This document shows positions 7,204 through 15,914 of a DNA stretch of 64,000 nt, in pieces. The stretch covers positions 1-64,000 of the forward strand of contig JAHYIW010000013.1 in the NCBI GenBank assembly GCA_019429445.1, in the 5' to 3' direction. This DNA is from Desulfuromonadaceae bacterium (GTDB lineage Bacteria > Desulfobacterota > Desulfuromonadia > Desulfuromonadales > JAHYIW01). A model generated the notes under the pieces. The model had not been told where the DNA came from. It ran no database searches and saw only the letters and a list, made by a program, of their open reading frames with translations. Each line of letters opens with the position of its first letter. Position 1 is the stretch's first letter. Both the position numbers and the translations under genes were made by a program.

Positions 7204-8206
7204 AACCCTGAAGATCTGGTTGCTGAGCGACGGTGCTCCCGGCCACCTCAGTCAGAGCCGGGGACTGGCCGAAGCAATCGGACGGTTCCACCCGGTCGAG
7301 GTCAGGGAGATCACCTTGCAGGTGCGGCAGCGACTATTGAAGAGTCTGCTCCGTTACCTGCTTCCTTGCAGCACCGTTCTGGCCAGGCTGCTGTTGCACC
7401 GGGTCTACACGATCGAACTCCCCGACGAGCATCCCGATCTGATCATTTCTTCCGGGGGAAATACCCTCGGTGCCAATGCGCTGCTCGCTCAACTCTATGG
7501 CGTTCCGAATCTTTACAGCGGGACATTAAAAAAATATCCCGCACAGTGTTATACCCGTATCTATACCGTTACCCCGCAGGGCTGTGCCAATAATGTTGTG
7601 CTGCCGTTACCACCGGTGCCGCTGTGGCTGACAGAAAAAATGCCGGTCGTTGAAGCGGATGCCCCCTGGCTGATGCTGATCGGCGGGGACGGGGCGGGCT
7701 ACCGCTTTACAGAGGCTGACTGGGAGCAGCTGGCTGAGGGGATCAACCAAAGCGGTGAGAACAACGGTATCCGCTGGTTGTTGACGACCTCGCGTCGCAC
7801 CGGGATTGAGGCCGAACAGTTGCTGCACAACAGGATTGCGCCCGCGCTGCTCGATGAAGCCGTCTATTACGGGCAGACGCCGCGCCCGGTCGTGCGCGAA
7901 TTTCTTGGCCGCTGCCAGGGGGTCATGGTGACGGAAGACAGTCTGACCATGATCGCCGAGGCGATCTATTCCGGGCGTCCGGTCATCACCCTCACCCCGC
8001 AGCAATCGGACCCCGACCGCAACGATGCGTTAGCGCTTGAGGGTTATGTCGCCTCGGGGCTGATCTGCCGACTCCCCCTGGCCGTGTTAAACAAATTCAC
8101 TTATGCGCAGCGGACGCAGGCCGAAATCCCTGATGTTGCACGGCTGATTTGGGAAAGTTTGCACGATGTGTTGCCGTCACCAGGAGCCGCTGATGAGAAG
8201 CCTTGA
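7187..8206 (+). CDS. ELM1/DUF1022-family protein, glycosyltransferase-like
   Basis: A 339-residue protein of the ELM1 (mitochondrial fission protein-like) family, which is common in bacterial lipopolysaccharide clusters and has a GT-B-like fold. The signature is the N-terminal WLLSDGAPGHLSQSRGLAEA, followed by ISSGGNTLGANALL, LMLIGGDGAGYRF and the donor-site-like TEDSLTMIAEAIYSGRPVI. The GTG at 7187 is chosen because a longer start would reach 67 bp into the deacetylase gene. Its end overlaps the next glycosyltransferase by 14 bp, so the three genes are translationally linked. The biochemical activity of bacterial ELM1 proteins is not established to my knowledge. Confidence 0.75.
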   Translation: MAGRNETLKIWLLSDGAPGHLSQSRGLAEAIGRFHPVEVREITLQVRQRLLKSLLRYLLPCSTVLARLLLHRVYTIELPDEHPDLIISSGGNTLGANALLAQLYGVPNLYSGTLKKYPAQCYTRIYTVTPQGCANNVVLPLPPVPLWLTEKMPVVEADAPWLMLIGGDGAGYRFTEADWEQLAEGINQSGENNGIRWLLTTSRRTGIEAEQLLHNRIAPALLDEAVYYGQTPRPVVREFLGRCQGVMVTEDSLTMIAEAIYSGRPVITLTPQQSDPDRNDALALEGYVASGLICRLPLAVLNKFTYAQRTQAEIPDVARLIWESLHDVLPSPGAADEKP

Positions 8207-9290
8207 TCTGCTGTTCTGGGGGCGCTACGGCAATTATGGCCCGGACTATCCTCGCAATCGGGTGGTTGAGTCAGCTTTGCGCGCGCTGGGGCACCGCGTC
8301 CGACGCTTTGTGCCGCGCTTCTCGCCCTTGGCCGATGTTGAGTATCACCTGCGCAACGGGGCGGTTCCCGATTTGATCTGGGTCCCCTGTTTCCGTCACC
8401 GCGACCTGCACGCGGCATGGCGCTACGCGAAACGGCAGGGAATCCCCCTGGTTTTTGATCCGCTGATCAGTGCTTACGATAAACAGGTCAACGAACGGCA
8501 AAAATTCACCGCGAATTCCCGCCAAGGACAACGATTGCTGGCGTGGGAACGCAAGCTGTTTGCATTGGCTGATGTTGTGATTGCTGATACCGATGGGCAT
8601 CGTGACTATTTTTCTTCGCTGCTGAATGTTCCGGTTGAGCGGATCCAGGTTGTTCCGGTCGGTGCGGAAGAAAATCTTTTTCAGTTTTATCCCTTGCCTG
8701 AAAAACATGCAGATGAGCCGTTGGAGGTGGTATTCTCCGGAACCTTTATCGAACTGCATGGCATCGAACTGGTTATCGAGGCGGTGGCTTTATATTCCGG
8801 ACCGCCGGTGCGCTGGCGGCTCCTTGGCGAAGGGCCGCTCAAGGCCGACTGTGAGGCGCGGGTCGCCGCGCTGCGCAAAAGAAACGCACAGCTTGATATC
8901 ACCTTCGAGAACTGGCGACCGTTGCAGGAACTTCCGGCGCGTCTGGCTCAAGCGGATATCCTGCTCGGCATTTTTGGTACCAGCGAAAAAGCTTTGCGCG
9001 TGATCCCCAACAAGGTCTATCAGGCATTGGCGCTGGGACGGCCAGTCGTGACCGCAGCATCAGCCGCATATCCTGCGGCTTTACGAGAAAACGAGGAGCA
9101 GGGGATTTTCTGGGCAGAGGCGGGCAATCCAGAATCTATTGCCGACGCTATTTTTAGAATTAGCACCAAAAAAATGTTCCTGAAAGTTTATGGTGAAAGG
9201 TCACGTGCTGTCTATGACCTTTATTTTTCAAACAGGTCTATTCAGTCAGCGTTAAGAAAAGTTTTAGCCGATTTTGTGACTATCAAATGA
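8193..9290 (+). CDS. Glycosyltransferase family 4 type
   Basis: A 365-residue GT-B glycosyltransferase. The ATG at 8193 has the ribosome site CAGGAG seven bases ahead. An N-terminal Rossmann domain (residues 1-170) begins LDLLFWGRYGNYGPDYPRN. The C-terminal donor domain has VVFSGTFIELHGIELVIEA, RLLGEGPL and the conserved acidic stretch with NKVYQALALGRPVV, a family 4/1 nucleotide-binding E/N-x7-E-like site. It follows the ELM1-like gene with overlap. It likely adds one sugar in the core or O-polysaccharide; acceptor and donor are unknown. Confidence 0.85.
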   Translation: MRSLDLLFWGRYGNYGPDYPRNRVVESALRALGHRVRRFVPRFSPLADVEYHLRNGAVPDLIWVPCFRHRDLHAAWRYAKRQGIPLVFDPLISAYDKQVNERQKFTANSRQGQRLLAWERKLFALADVVIADTDGHRDYFSSLLNVPVERIQVVPVGAEENLFQFYPLPEKHADEPLEVVFSGTFIELHGIELVIEAVALYSGPPVRWRLLGEGPLKADCEARVAALRKRNAQLDITFENWRPLQELPARLAQADILLGIFGTSEKALRVIPNKVYQALALGRPVVTAASAAYPAALRENEEQGIFWAEAGNPESIADAIFRISTKKMFLKVYGERSRAVYDLYFSNRSIQSALRKVLADFVTIK

Positions 9291-9305
9291 GGACAGGTAA
9301 TTGAA

Positions 9306-10256
9306 ATGATTTTCAATGGTCATGATCATTTAATCGGGGTCGTTATCCCGACTTACAACAGAGAAAATTTGATTATCGATGCTTTGAATTCAGTTTTGAC
9401 TCAAACCGTTCAACCGGAATTGGTTGTTATTGTTGATGACGGGTCTACAGATAACACCAGCGACGTTGTTGAAAGCTGGATACGATCCACAAAATCGAAG
9501 AATATATGCAAATACGTTCTGAAAAAATGGTGGTCCTGGCACTGCGCATACCCGAGGAATTCTAGCAGTAGAAGATTTTTATTTTGTGGTCTTTCTCGAT
9601 TCTGACGACGTTTGGCCTGCCAGCCACCAGAAGAACATGGCCGCCTTTTTTTCGCGCACCCGGAGGCGGTCGCTTGTTCTGGACAGAGTCTGGAGGTGTT
9701 TGAAAATGAGCATGGCTGTGTTGTCAGTCAGAAGCTGATTTCATTGCCCCTGCCCTTGTCATTGCTAGGACCGGCGGCGATTGTTCAGTCACCGCCGCAT
9801 ACGTCGGCAACCGTGGTTCGTCGGGATATTCTACTGAAGGCTGGAATGTTTAATACTCGGCTGCGTTATGCTGAAGACAAGTTGCTTTTCATGAAGGTGT
9901 CCTGCCTGGGCCAGTGGGGTCGACCAGAAACCGCGCATGTTATTTACCGCAACAAAGTGAAGACGATTGTTTCCGGTCAGTTGTCCAATCGTCCGCATCG
10001 ATTCAGTCGTATCAGGTATGCGCGATTGTTTGAAATCGGTATTAAGGAAATGAGTCGTATAGCAGATTCCCGTTTTCTTGCTGGAGCAGGTGTGGTGATG
10101 TGGAAGGGCTGGCACCGGGCCGGACGCGAGTGGGACAAGCTGGGCCGTCCTGCGATCGCTGTAATGTATTACTGTCGTGCACTGAAATATGGAGTGCATT
10201 CGAAGACGCTGGGACGAATTGTTGCGGCCTGTCTCAAGAGAACCTTCAGTTGTTAA
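9306..10256 (+). pseudogene. Glycosyltransferase family 2 with two compensating frameshifts
   Basis: The first frame (9306-9605) starts as a textbook GT2: VVIPTYNRENLIIDAL, then VVIVDDGSTD. At the A6 run 9522-9527 the reading shifts by one, and the true continuation is NGGPGTA...RGILAVED...FLDSDDVW, which contains the DxD-like metal site. At the T7 run 9646-9652 it shifts back, and the rest continues to 10256 in the first frame (FAHPEAVACSGQ, RDILLKAGMFN, YAEDKLLFMK). Removing one A and adding one T restores a single gene of about 316 codons. As written, the protein stops at 9605. The gene is either broken or carries two base-calling errors; phase variation at the runs is a third possibility. 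Confidence 0.8.
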
Positions 10257-10513
10257 AGTATCATCAATAGCCAAATTGCGGCGTCTGTGCTCGAATTTTT
10301 TCAGTGGCGCATAGACTCCAATTTAGGTAGCGGGAGACCGTCTTACCAACAGTCTGTTAGAAACGCATGAAATTATGGACGCCCATTTTTCTCCATTTTA
10401 AAGTTCCTTTAAATTGCCTTATATAATACAATTGGAGCGTTGTCAGAACCCGAATATCATCACAGATTCTGCTGACAAACTGTTATCGTAAATTTTTGAT
10501 CAGAGGAATGCCG
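10257..10513. other. Gene-free spacer with a candidate -10 box
   Basis: No coding signal was seen on either strand. A perfect TATAAT lies at 10422-10427 but without a convincing -35 hexamer 16-18 bp upstream, so it is only a candidate promoter for the AT-rich gene that follows. Confidence 0.3.
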
Positions 10514-11491
10514 ATGGCCTCTAATGTCTTTGTTACACGTACCCCATTTCAGATATTTAATTCAATCGAAGCACGTGACCGGTTTCACTCTGGGGAGAAT
10601 AACTATCTTTTCTGTGTTTACAGAAAAGAAACTGACCGCCCTATCATGGAAAGCGTTATCGATGGTGGTTGGTGTAATGTGCGTTTTGTTAAGTTAAATA
10701 ATTTAACTAAACACATATTTAACTTTTTTATAGATGCTGAAATAGAAAAAATTGGAACAGTGGTCAATTGTTACATTGGGATGCCAAAACATGTATCTGC
10801 CCATGTTGTTAACAGCCTAATGCCATCAATTGTGACGTTTATTGATGATGGAAACGAAATATTTAAAATTGCAAAAGCAATTTCTTCTGGAGAATACAAG
10901 AAATTTTACACGGTTCCCCTGTTTAAAAAAATATTGGGGGTAAAGTCTTCTCTGGAATTTTGTAAAAAAACAAATTTTTTCACAATGTATGATATAAGTG
11001 AATATTTTTCTGATGATAGAATTATTAGAAATGATTATTCTATGTTCAAAAAACGTGTAAGATCTGTTGTGCATACAGATGATGTTTATTTTATTGGGTC
11101 AAATATACTTGGCCAATACTTGTTTGATAAGGATGTTTTTATTCGATACATTGAGAGGGTCAGAAACTATTACTCTGGAAGAAAATTTTTTTATGCACTA
11201 CATCGATATGAAGACAAAAATTGGATGAAAAAAATTGGTATAAAGCTTGATTTTGAGGTCGTTCAGTCGCACACAATTCTTGAAAATTTTTTTTTGAACT
11301 TTGGGAAAATACCGAAGGAGATGGCCACCTTCCGTTCAACTGCACTGGACACGCTTGCTATGCTCTATAATACATCCTCCCTGGTTTTTCCGCTGGACCT
11401 TCAAGATTTGGAACGTAAAGAACATCGTGATGAGTTTTTAAAGCTATATGTCGATTACTCTGCACGTCAAATTCCAATGGCAGTTTATTAA
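10514..11491 (+). CDS. Putative capsule/LPS sialyl- or polysialyltransferase-like protein
   Basis: A 325-residue protein beginning SNVFVTRTPFQIFNSIEA. The N-terminal V(T)xTPFQ signature resembles the GT52 and polysialyltransferase (GT38, POST) families of bacterial surface-sugar enzymes. A central IVTFIDDGNEI strand and a later HRYEDKNW segment also fit, the latter like the conserved H-P/R region of such enzymes. It has no signal peptide or membrane helix. I chose ATG 10514 because AGAGGA lies six bases ahead. The gene is conspicuously richer in A and T than its neighbours (runs such as AAATATTTAAAATTGC), indicating recent acquisition. The family assignment is tentative. Confidence 0.5.
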   Translation: MASNVFVTRTPFQIFNSIEARDRFHSGENNYLFCVYRKETDRPIMESVIDGGWCNVRFVKLNNLTKHIFNFFIDAEIEKIGTVVNCYIGMPKHVSAHVVNSLMPSIVTFIDDGNEIFKIAKAISSGEYKKFYTVPLFKKILGVKSSLEFCKKTNFFTMYDISEYFSDDRIIRNDYSMFKKRVRSVVHTDDVYFIGSNILGQYLFDKDVFIRYIERVRNYYSGRKFFYALHRYEDKNWMKKIGIKLDFEVVQSHTILENFFLNFGKIPKEMATFRSTALDTLAMLYNTSSLVFPLDLQDLERKEHRDEFLKLYVDYSARQIPMAVY

Positions 11492-11546
11492 TGTGGATGG
11501 TTGACTATCGAATTTATTTGCTGCGACCCATTCTAGGTAGGGGCCT

Positions 11547-12575
11547 ATGGTGAAACAAGCTGTAATTATTAACGATACCAGTTGGGAGAACCACCACGGG
11601 TGCCGTCGTGTGATGGAAAATCTTTACTTGGGGCTAAACAATGCCGGGATCAGCGTCCTAAGTGCCTACCCGGTTGGTAGAGACTGGCGCAAAAATATAG
11701 CTTTTTGTGAAGATATTTGTCGGAGTGATTTAGTTATTGTGAACGGGGAGGGGACCGTCCATCATGATTTGCCAATGGCATGGAGTCTTGTGTCTGCGGG
11801 CGCTTTTGCGGCAAAACATAGTGTCCCGTCTGTTCTGTTGAATGCTACATGGTATGCCAATAGCTCAGAGTTAGCCGTCAGCGCACGTTCTTTCAACCGT
11901 ATTTATGTGAGGGAGAGTCGTAGCCAGGCCGAATTAGCTTGCAACGGTGTTAAATCAACGGTTGTTCCCGATCTCACTTTTATGTCTCCTTGTGACGGTG
12001 ACGCCACTGTTCAGCGTTCTGGATTGGCTGTAACCGATTCTGTTTATGCTGATTTGAGTGAACAGTTATACCGTTTCACCTTAGACAATAAACAGGTCGA
12101 GTTTCTCCCGCTGTTAGCTCCTTATCGGATTCGTGAGTGGAGTGTGAAAGCTGTAAGAAAGGCAGTTAGTTATAAACTTTACGGATTATTTGGCCAACTT
12201 CTGGAGCCGTTCGGGGGAGTCCGGCAGCATTACATCAGCATGAGATATGTCCGGTGTTCTGTTTCTGACTTCATTCAGGCGGTATCTCACTGCAAATTAC
12301 TGGTAAATGCACGTTTTCATGGCCTTTGCTTTGCGCTGCAGACAAAAACCCCTTTTCTAGCCCTTTCTTCTAATTCGCATAAAGTAGAGGCGTTGCTTGA
12401 AGATGTCGGCGTAGGGCTGGATCGCTTTGTTTCAGAAGCGACAATCAGTCTTGAAGATTGCCGAGAGAGGGCTGAAACTGGTTTCAGTTTAAAAGAAGTC
12501 GATGCCATTGAGAAGTACAATCTGGAAGCAAAATCAAAGATCGCAAATATGTTTTCTGAGATTGCAAGTATTTGA
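11547..12575 (+). CDS. Polysaccharide pyruvyltransferase-family protein
   Basis: A 342-residue protein of the PS_pyruv_trans family (CsaB-like), whose characterised members attach pyruvate ketals to surface polysaccharides or act as glycosyltransferases. Family marks are the early DTSWENHHGCRRVMENL, the NGEGTVHHD motif near residue 75, VPDLTF near 150, the ARFHGLCFAL motif near 255 and the ending helix region KVEALLEDVGV. The ATG at 11547 is preceded by TAGGGGCC, which could serve as a ribosome site. It lies between the AT-rich transferase and an insertion sequence. The substrate cannot be inferred. Confidence 0.8.
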   Translation: MVKQAVIINDTSWENHHGCRRVMENLYLGLNNAGISVLSAYPVGRDWRKNIAFCEDICRSDLVIVNGEGTVHHDLPMAWSLVSAGAFAAKHSVPSVLLNATWYANSSELAVSARSFNRIYVRESRSQAELACNGVKSTVVPDLTFMSPCDGDATVQRSGLAVTDSVYADLSEQLYRFTLDNKQVEFLPLLAPYRIREWSVKAVRKAVSYKLYGLFGQLLEPFGGVRQHYISMRYVRCSVSDFIQAVSHCKLLVNARFHGLCFALQTKTPFLALSSNSHKVEALLEDVGVGLDRFVSEATISLEDCRERAETGFSLKEVDAIEKYNLEAKSKIANMFSEIASI

Positions 12576-12669
12576 CCTTCTTCTTGAGAACTCAAGTTTA
12601 GAGTTTCGTGATCTTTGAAAATTTGTCGAAGTTGTAAAAAAAGTGTTGACACAGCGACCACCCTGTGAT

Positions 12670-12755
12670 GCCGCGCCTTCAAAGCGAATTGAATTTAGAA
12701 AGCTTTGAAGGCGCGGCCTCCTGAAGAAAGTTCCACCCTTTCTTCAGGAGGCCGC
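12670..12755 (+). promoter_or_regulatory. Two overlapping, mutually exclusive RNA hairpins before the transposase
   Basis: The first stem is a perfect 16-bp inverted repeat (12670-12685 with 12702-12717). The second is a perfect 18-bp inverted repeat (12713-12730 with 12738-12755) with a seven-base loop. They share bases 12713-12717, so both cannot form fully at once. The second stem buries the AGGAGG ribosome site (12746-12751) and ends one base before the ATG at 12757. This is a layout expected to block translation of the transposase. The stems may also be part of the insertion-sequence end. Confidence 0.8.
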
Positions 12756-12756
12756 T

Positions 12757-13272
12757 ATGGATACCAAGGGATATAGCCGTATCCCCCAATCCCTGTACGA
12801 CGCTATCACATTTCTGGCGCAGGCGCTGCCAAAACGTTCGGTTCCAACCTTTCTGGAACTGCTGTTTGGTGCGATGCTCACCCAAAATGGTTTTGTCACT
12901 GAAGCCTGGTTAATGATCAAACCCCGGCGCCACTGGACCAGTTATTTTAAATGGCTACAGAAGGGCTGCTGGTCATGGGTTGCTCCTGGATTGCAAACGG
13001 CCCGGCTCGCTTTACAACGAACAGAAGATTCGCGCTGTTATGTCGCCATCGACGATACGGTCGTCTTTCGCTGTTCACGTAAAGCACCTGAGTCACACAT
13101 CCACCATCAGCATGGATGTAAGGTCAATCGTCCCGTTTATGTCCGGGGACAGGACTGGGTCACCTTGACTCTGGTGTTACCGCAGGGATGGCGTTCCTTG
13201 GCGTTGCCGATACTTTCCTGGTTAGCCAGAAAGCAGCCATTGGCACTCGAAATCGGGAAAATTCGCGCCTGA
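12757..13272 (+). pseudogene. IS701-type DDE transposase, C-truncated
   Basis: About 165 of the expected roughly 400 residues remain. The match to the DDE_5 (IS701-like) transposase family covers LYDAITFLAQALPKRS, then CYVAIDDTVVFRC with the first catalytic Asp, then KAPESHIHHQHG and NRPVYVRGQDWVTL. After ALPILSWLARKQ the frame ends in EIGKIRA, and no further transposase motifs (second Asp, Glu) are found before the next gene. The insertion sequence is therefore dead in cis. It separates the pyruvyltransferase-family gene from a CgeB fragment, and probably removed the front of the latter. Confidence 0.8.
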
Positions 13273-13410
13273 AAAACGGGATAAAAAGCTGGATAGACCG
13301 CCTGATCGGCGCAAGAGAGCTTAACTTCTACAATTTTCAGTTTTCAATGATCGCTCCCCAGCGTCGAATCAAGCCGACTTGGGGAGGGGTGTAACTCCAA
13401 ACTACACTTT

Positions 13411-13986
13411 ATGGAATATGCCGCGCAAGAAGGAATCATTTCCTCCAGCTACCTGCCTTTGGCGTGCAATGCAAACATTTACCAACACAAGAATCACGGG
13501 AAGAGAGACGCGAGACTGGTTTTTGTCGGGGCTTACGCTGACAATCGGGAAAAGGTTTTGCGGGAGATAAAACGACCGGTGTTGGTGGTCGGAAAACATT
13601 GGGAAAAATTGTCGGGTTCGGAGCATGCTTTTCGCGCCCGCCGGGTTTCAGTGCAAAATGTTGCGCGGTATTACAATCAACACATCGGCGTGATCAATAT
13701 CAAAAACAGCGGTAATGTTGTGAACGGTCTTAATATGCGGACGTTTGATGCCCCGGCTTGCGGCTGTGTTGTCCTCAACGACAACATGGGTGATCTTGAC
13801 CGCTGTTTTGAGGTTGATAAAGAAATTCTCGTCTATCACAACCCCGATGAACTGAATGCACTTTACGAGAGAATCGTCGCGGATGATATCTGGCGACGTG
13901 ACATTGCCGCCGCCGGGCAGCGACGGGTATTGAATGAACATCTCTACACGCATCGCTTGCAAACCATTATTACAGATTTGTTCTGA
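13411..13986 (+). pseudogene. CgeB-like glycosyltransferase, C-terminal fragment
   Basis: The 191-residue frame is the back half of a CgeB/DUF3880-type glycosyltransferase: YLPLACNANIY, LVFVGAYADNREKVL, then YYNQHIGVINI, GLNMRTFDAPACG and EKEIL-like DKEILVYHNPDEL. The conserved GLNxRTFEAPACG segment is the donor-binding site. Such proteins normally have 300 or more residues with an N-terminal Rossmann domain, which is absent here. The frame stays open back to about 13380 without a start, and insertion-sequence remains lie directly upstream. It could be expressed from ATG 13411 but would lack the acceptor domain. Confidence 0.65.
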
Positions 13987-14049
13987 TGCCGGGGCAGTGT
14001 CTTTAAAGAAACAACGCCGTTAACCCGCTTACAAATTTTGGAGTAATTT

Positions 14050-14994
14050 ATGGCTATCTACCTGATTACCGGCGGTGCCGGATTCATTGGTTCACATATT
14101 GTCGATGCCTTACTGGAGCGGGGCGAGTCAGTGCGCGTGCTGGATAACTTTGCCACGGGCAAGCGCGAGAATCTTGCGCATTGCATTGAGCGTATCGAGT
14201 TGATCGAAGGGGATATTCGTGACGTTGACACCTGTCGCAATGCCTGCGCCGGGGTCGATTTTGTCTCGCATCAGGCAGCGTTCGGCAGCGTTCCGCGCTC
14301 CATTGAAGATCCCTTGACCAGCCATGCCGTGAATGTGACCGGCAGTGTAAATATGCTGGTCGCGGCACGCGATGCGGGGGTGAAGCGCTTTGTTTATGCG
14401 GCGTCATCTTCGACTTACGGGGATCATCCGGGGTTGCCCAAGGTGGAGGAGCATATCGGTCAGCCCCTTTCACCTTATGCCGTAACCAAATATGCCAACG
14501 AACTCTACGCACAGGTGTTCGGGCGGTGTTACGGTCTGGAGACGATTGGCTTGCGTTATTTCAACGTCTTCGGTCCCCGCCAGGATCCCTTCTCCCAGTA
14601 TGCGGCAGTGATCCCGCTGTTTGTCAGTGCGCTGCTGCGTAATGCAGCGCCGACCATCAATGGTGACGGTGAGCAGACCCGCGATTTTACCTTTGTCGCC
14701 AATGCCGTGGAGGCCAACCTTAAAGCCTGTTCGGCCCCGGCGACGGCTGTTGGTGAAGTGTTCAATATCGCCTGTGGCGAGCGAACTTCGCTGAATACCC
14801 TTTATCGCCAACTGCAATCTTTGCTCGGCAGCACGGTCGTTCCTGTCTATGGGCCGGACCGTTTCGGCGACGTGCGTGACAGCCTGGCCGATATCGGCAA
14901 GGCGCAACGGCTCCTCGGTTACGCCGGTGCAATCAAGCTGAAGGAGGGGCTGTCCCGATCGAGCGCATGGTACCGCGAGAATCTGTCTGCGTGA
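14050..14994 (+). CDS. NAD-dependent nucleotide-sugar epimerase (UDP-GlcNAc 4-epimerase type)
   Basis: An extended short-chain dehydrogenase of 314 residues that interconverts C4 epimers of UDP-sugars for surface polysaccharide. It has the GGAGFIGSHIVDAL dinucleotide-binding motif (residues 8-21), a conserved DIRD, the catalytic Ser in SSSTYGDHPGLPK, and the YAVTK catalytic Tyr/Lys (near 138-142). RYFNVFGPRQDP and the DGEQTRDFTFV substrate loop also match. The STYGDHPGLPK and RQDP features point to the WbpP/TviC-like UDP-GlcNAc(A) epimerases rather than GalE. TTTGGAGTAATTT precedes the ATG, giving a fair ribosome site. Confidence 0.85.
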   Translation: MAIYLITGGAGFIGSHIVDALLERGESVRVLDNFATGKRENLAHCIERIELIEGDIRDVDTCRNACAGVDFVSHQAAFGSVPRSIEDPLTSHAVNVTGSVNMLVAARDAGVKRFVYAASSSTYGDHPGLPKVEEHIGQPLSPYAVTKYANELYAQVFGRCYGLETIGLRYFNVFGPRQDPFSQYAAVIPLFVSALLRNAAPTINGDGEQTRDFTFVANAVEANLKACSAPATAVGEVFNIACGERTSLNTLYRQLQSLLGSTVVPVYGPDRFGDVRDSLADIGKAQRLLGYAGAIKLKEGLSRSSAWYRENLSA

Positions 14995-15067
14995 CCGCCC
15001 TTGATGTGACGTCAACAATCGGTCTGAAATTTTCTCTGTCGCCGCGCTTTCACCGCGCCTGTCTTTC

Positions 15068-15096
15068 TTGACAGTGCCGCCCCTTTTCTATAGGCT
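15068..15096 (+). promoter_or_regulatory. Candidate sigma-70 promoter for kdsB
   Basis: A perfect TTGACA (15068-15073) is followed by TAGGCT 17 bp downstream (15091-15096), or by TATAGG with 15-bp spacing. It lies 37 bp before the kdsB start. Confidence 0.5.
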
Positions 15097-15132
15097 ACGC
15101 TCGCTTGTGTTTATCCCTGAAAGGACAATCCA

Positions 15133-15882
15133 ATGAGTGTAGCTGCGATTATTCCTGCCCGCTTTGCGTCGACCCGCTTCCCCGGCAAGCCCCTGGCTGA
15201 TATTTGCGGCAAGCCAATGATTCAACATGTGTATGAACGTGTTTCCCGCTCAACGTCGGTGACGCGGGTGATCGTTGCGACGGACGATGAACGCATCAGC
15301 TCCGCGGTGACCGGTTTTGGCGGGGAGGTGATGATGACGCGCGCCGACCATCCAACCGGTACCGACCGTCTTGCCGAGGTTGCGGCTCAGCTCGATGCCG
15401 CAATTATTGTGAATGTGCAGGGGGACGAACCGTTGATCGAGCCGCGGATGATTGATCTGGCGACCGCTCCGTTGCTGGCCGATGACACGATCCCGATGGG
15501 AACGTTAAAGACGGCAATTCTTGATGAGGAAGAATTTACAAATCCGAATGTGGTCAAAGTTGTCACCGACCGCGACGGGTTTGCTCTCTACTTTTCGCGT
15601 GCGGCGATCCCTTTTCAGCGTGACGCTGCGGTCGATACGGCCTCAAAAATCGCCTTGACGCGAGGGTTTAAGCATATTGGTCTGTATGTTTATCGGCGTG
15701 ACTTCCTGTTGAAATTCCCCACCCTTTTAGCGACACCTCTGGAGCAGCTGGAAAAGTTGGAACAATTGCGTGCGTTGGAAAATGGTTTCCGGATTCGCGT
15801 TGTCGAGACGCGCGATGCCTCCTGGGGGGTTGATGTGCCGGAGGATCTGGCGCGGGTCAGGAAGATTCTCGGGGCGGCCTGA
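15133..15882 (+). CDS. kdsB: 3-deoxy-manno-octulosonate cytidylyltransferase
   Basis: CMP-Kdo synthetase: activates Kdo with CTP for lipopolysaccharide inner core assembly in the cytoplasm. The 249 residues match the family length. Visible marks are the nucleotide-binding [16 protein letters not shown] (residues 5-20), [22 protein letters not shown], and NVQGDEPLI with the metal-binding Asp. [13 protein letters not shown] and the terminal RVVETRD...[11 protein letters not shown] are also conserved. The start ATG follows TGAAAGGACAATCCA. It opens a Kdo/Lpt block in which pyrG supplies the CTP it uses. Confidence 0.97.
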   Translation: MSVAAIIPARFASTRFPGKPLADICGKPMIQHVYERVSRSTSVTRVIVATDDERISSAVTGFGGEVMMTRADHPTGTDRLAEVAAQLDAAIIVNVQGDEPLIEPRMIDLATAPLLADDTIPMGTLKTAILDEEEFTNPNVVKVVTDRDGFALYFSRAAIPFQRDAAVDTASKIALTRGFKHIGLYVYRRDFLLKFPTLLATPLEQLEKLEQLRALENGFRIRVVETRDASWGVDVPEDLARVRKILGAA

Positions 15883-15914
15883 AAAACAGGTTTTCTTTTC
15901 TACTTCTTGCGGCT

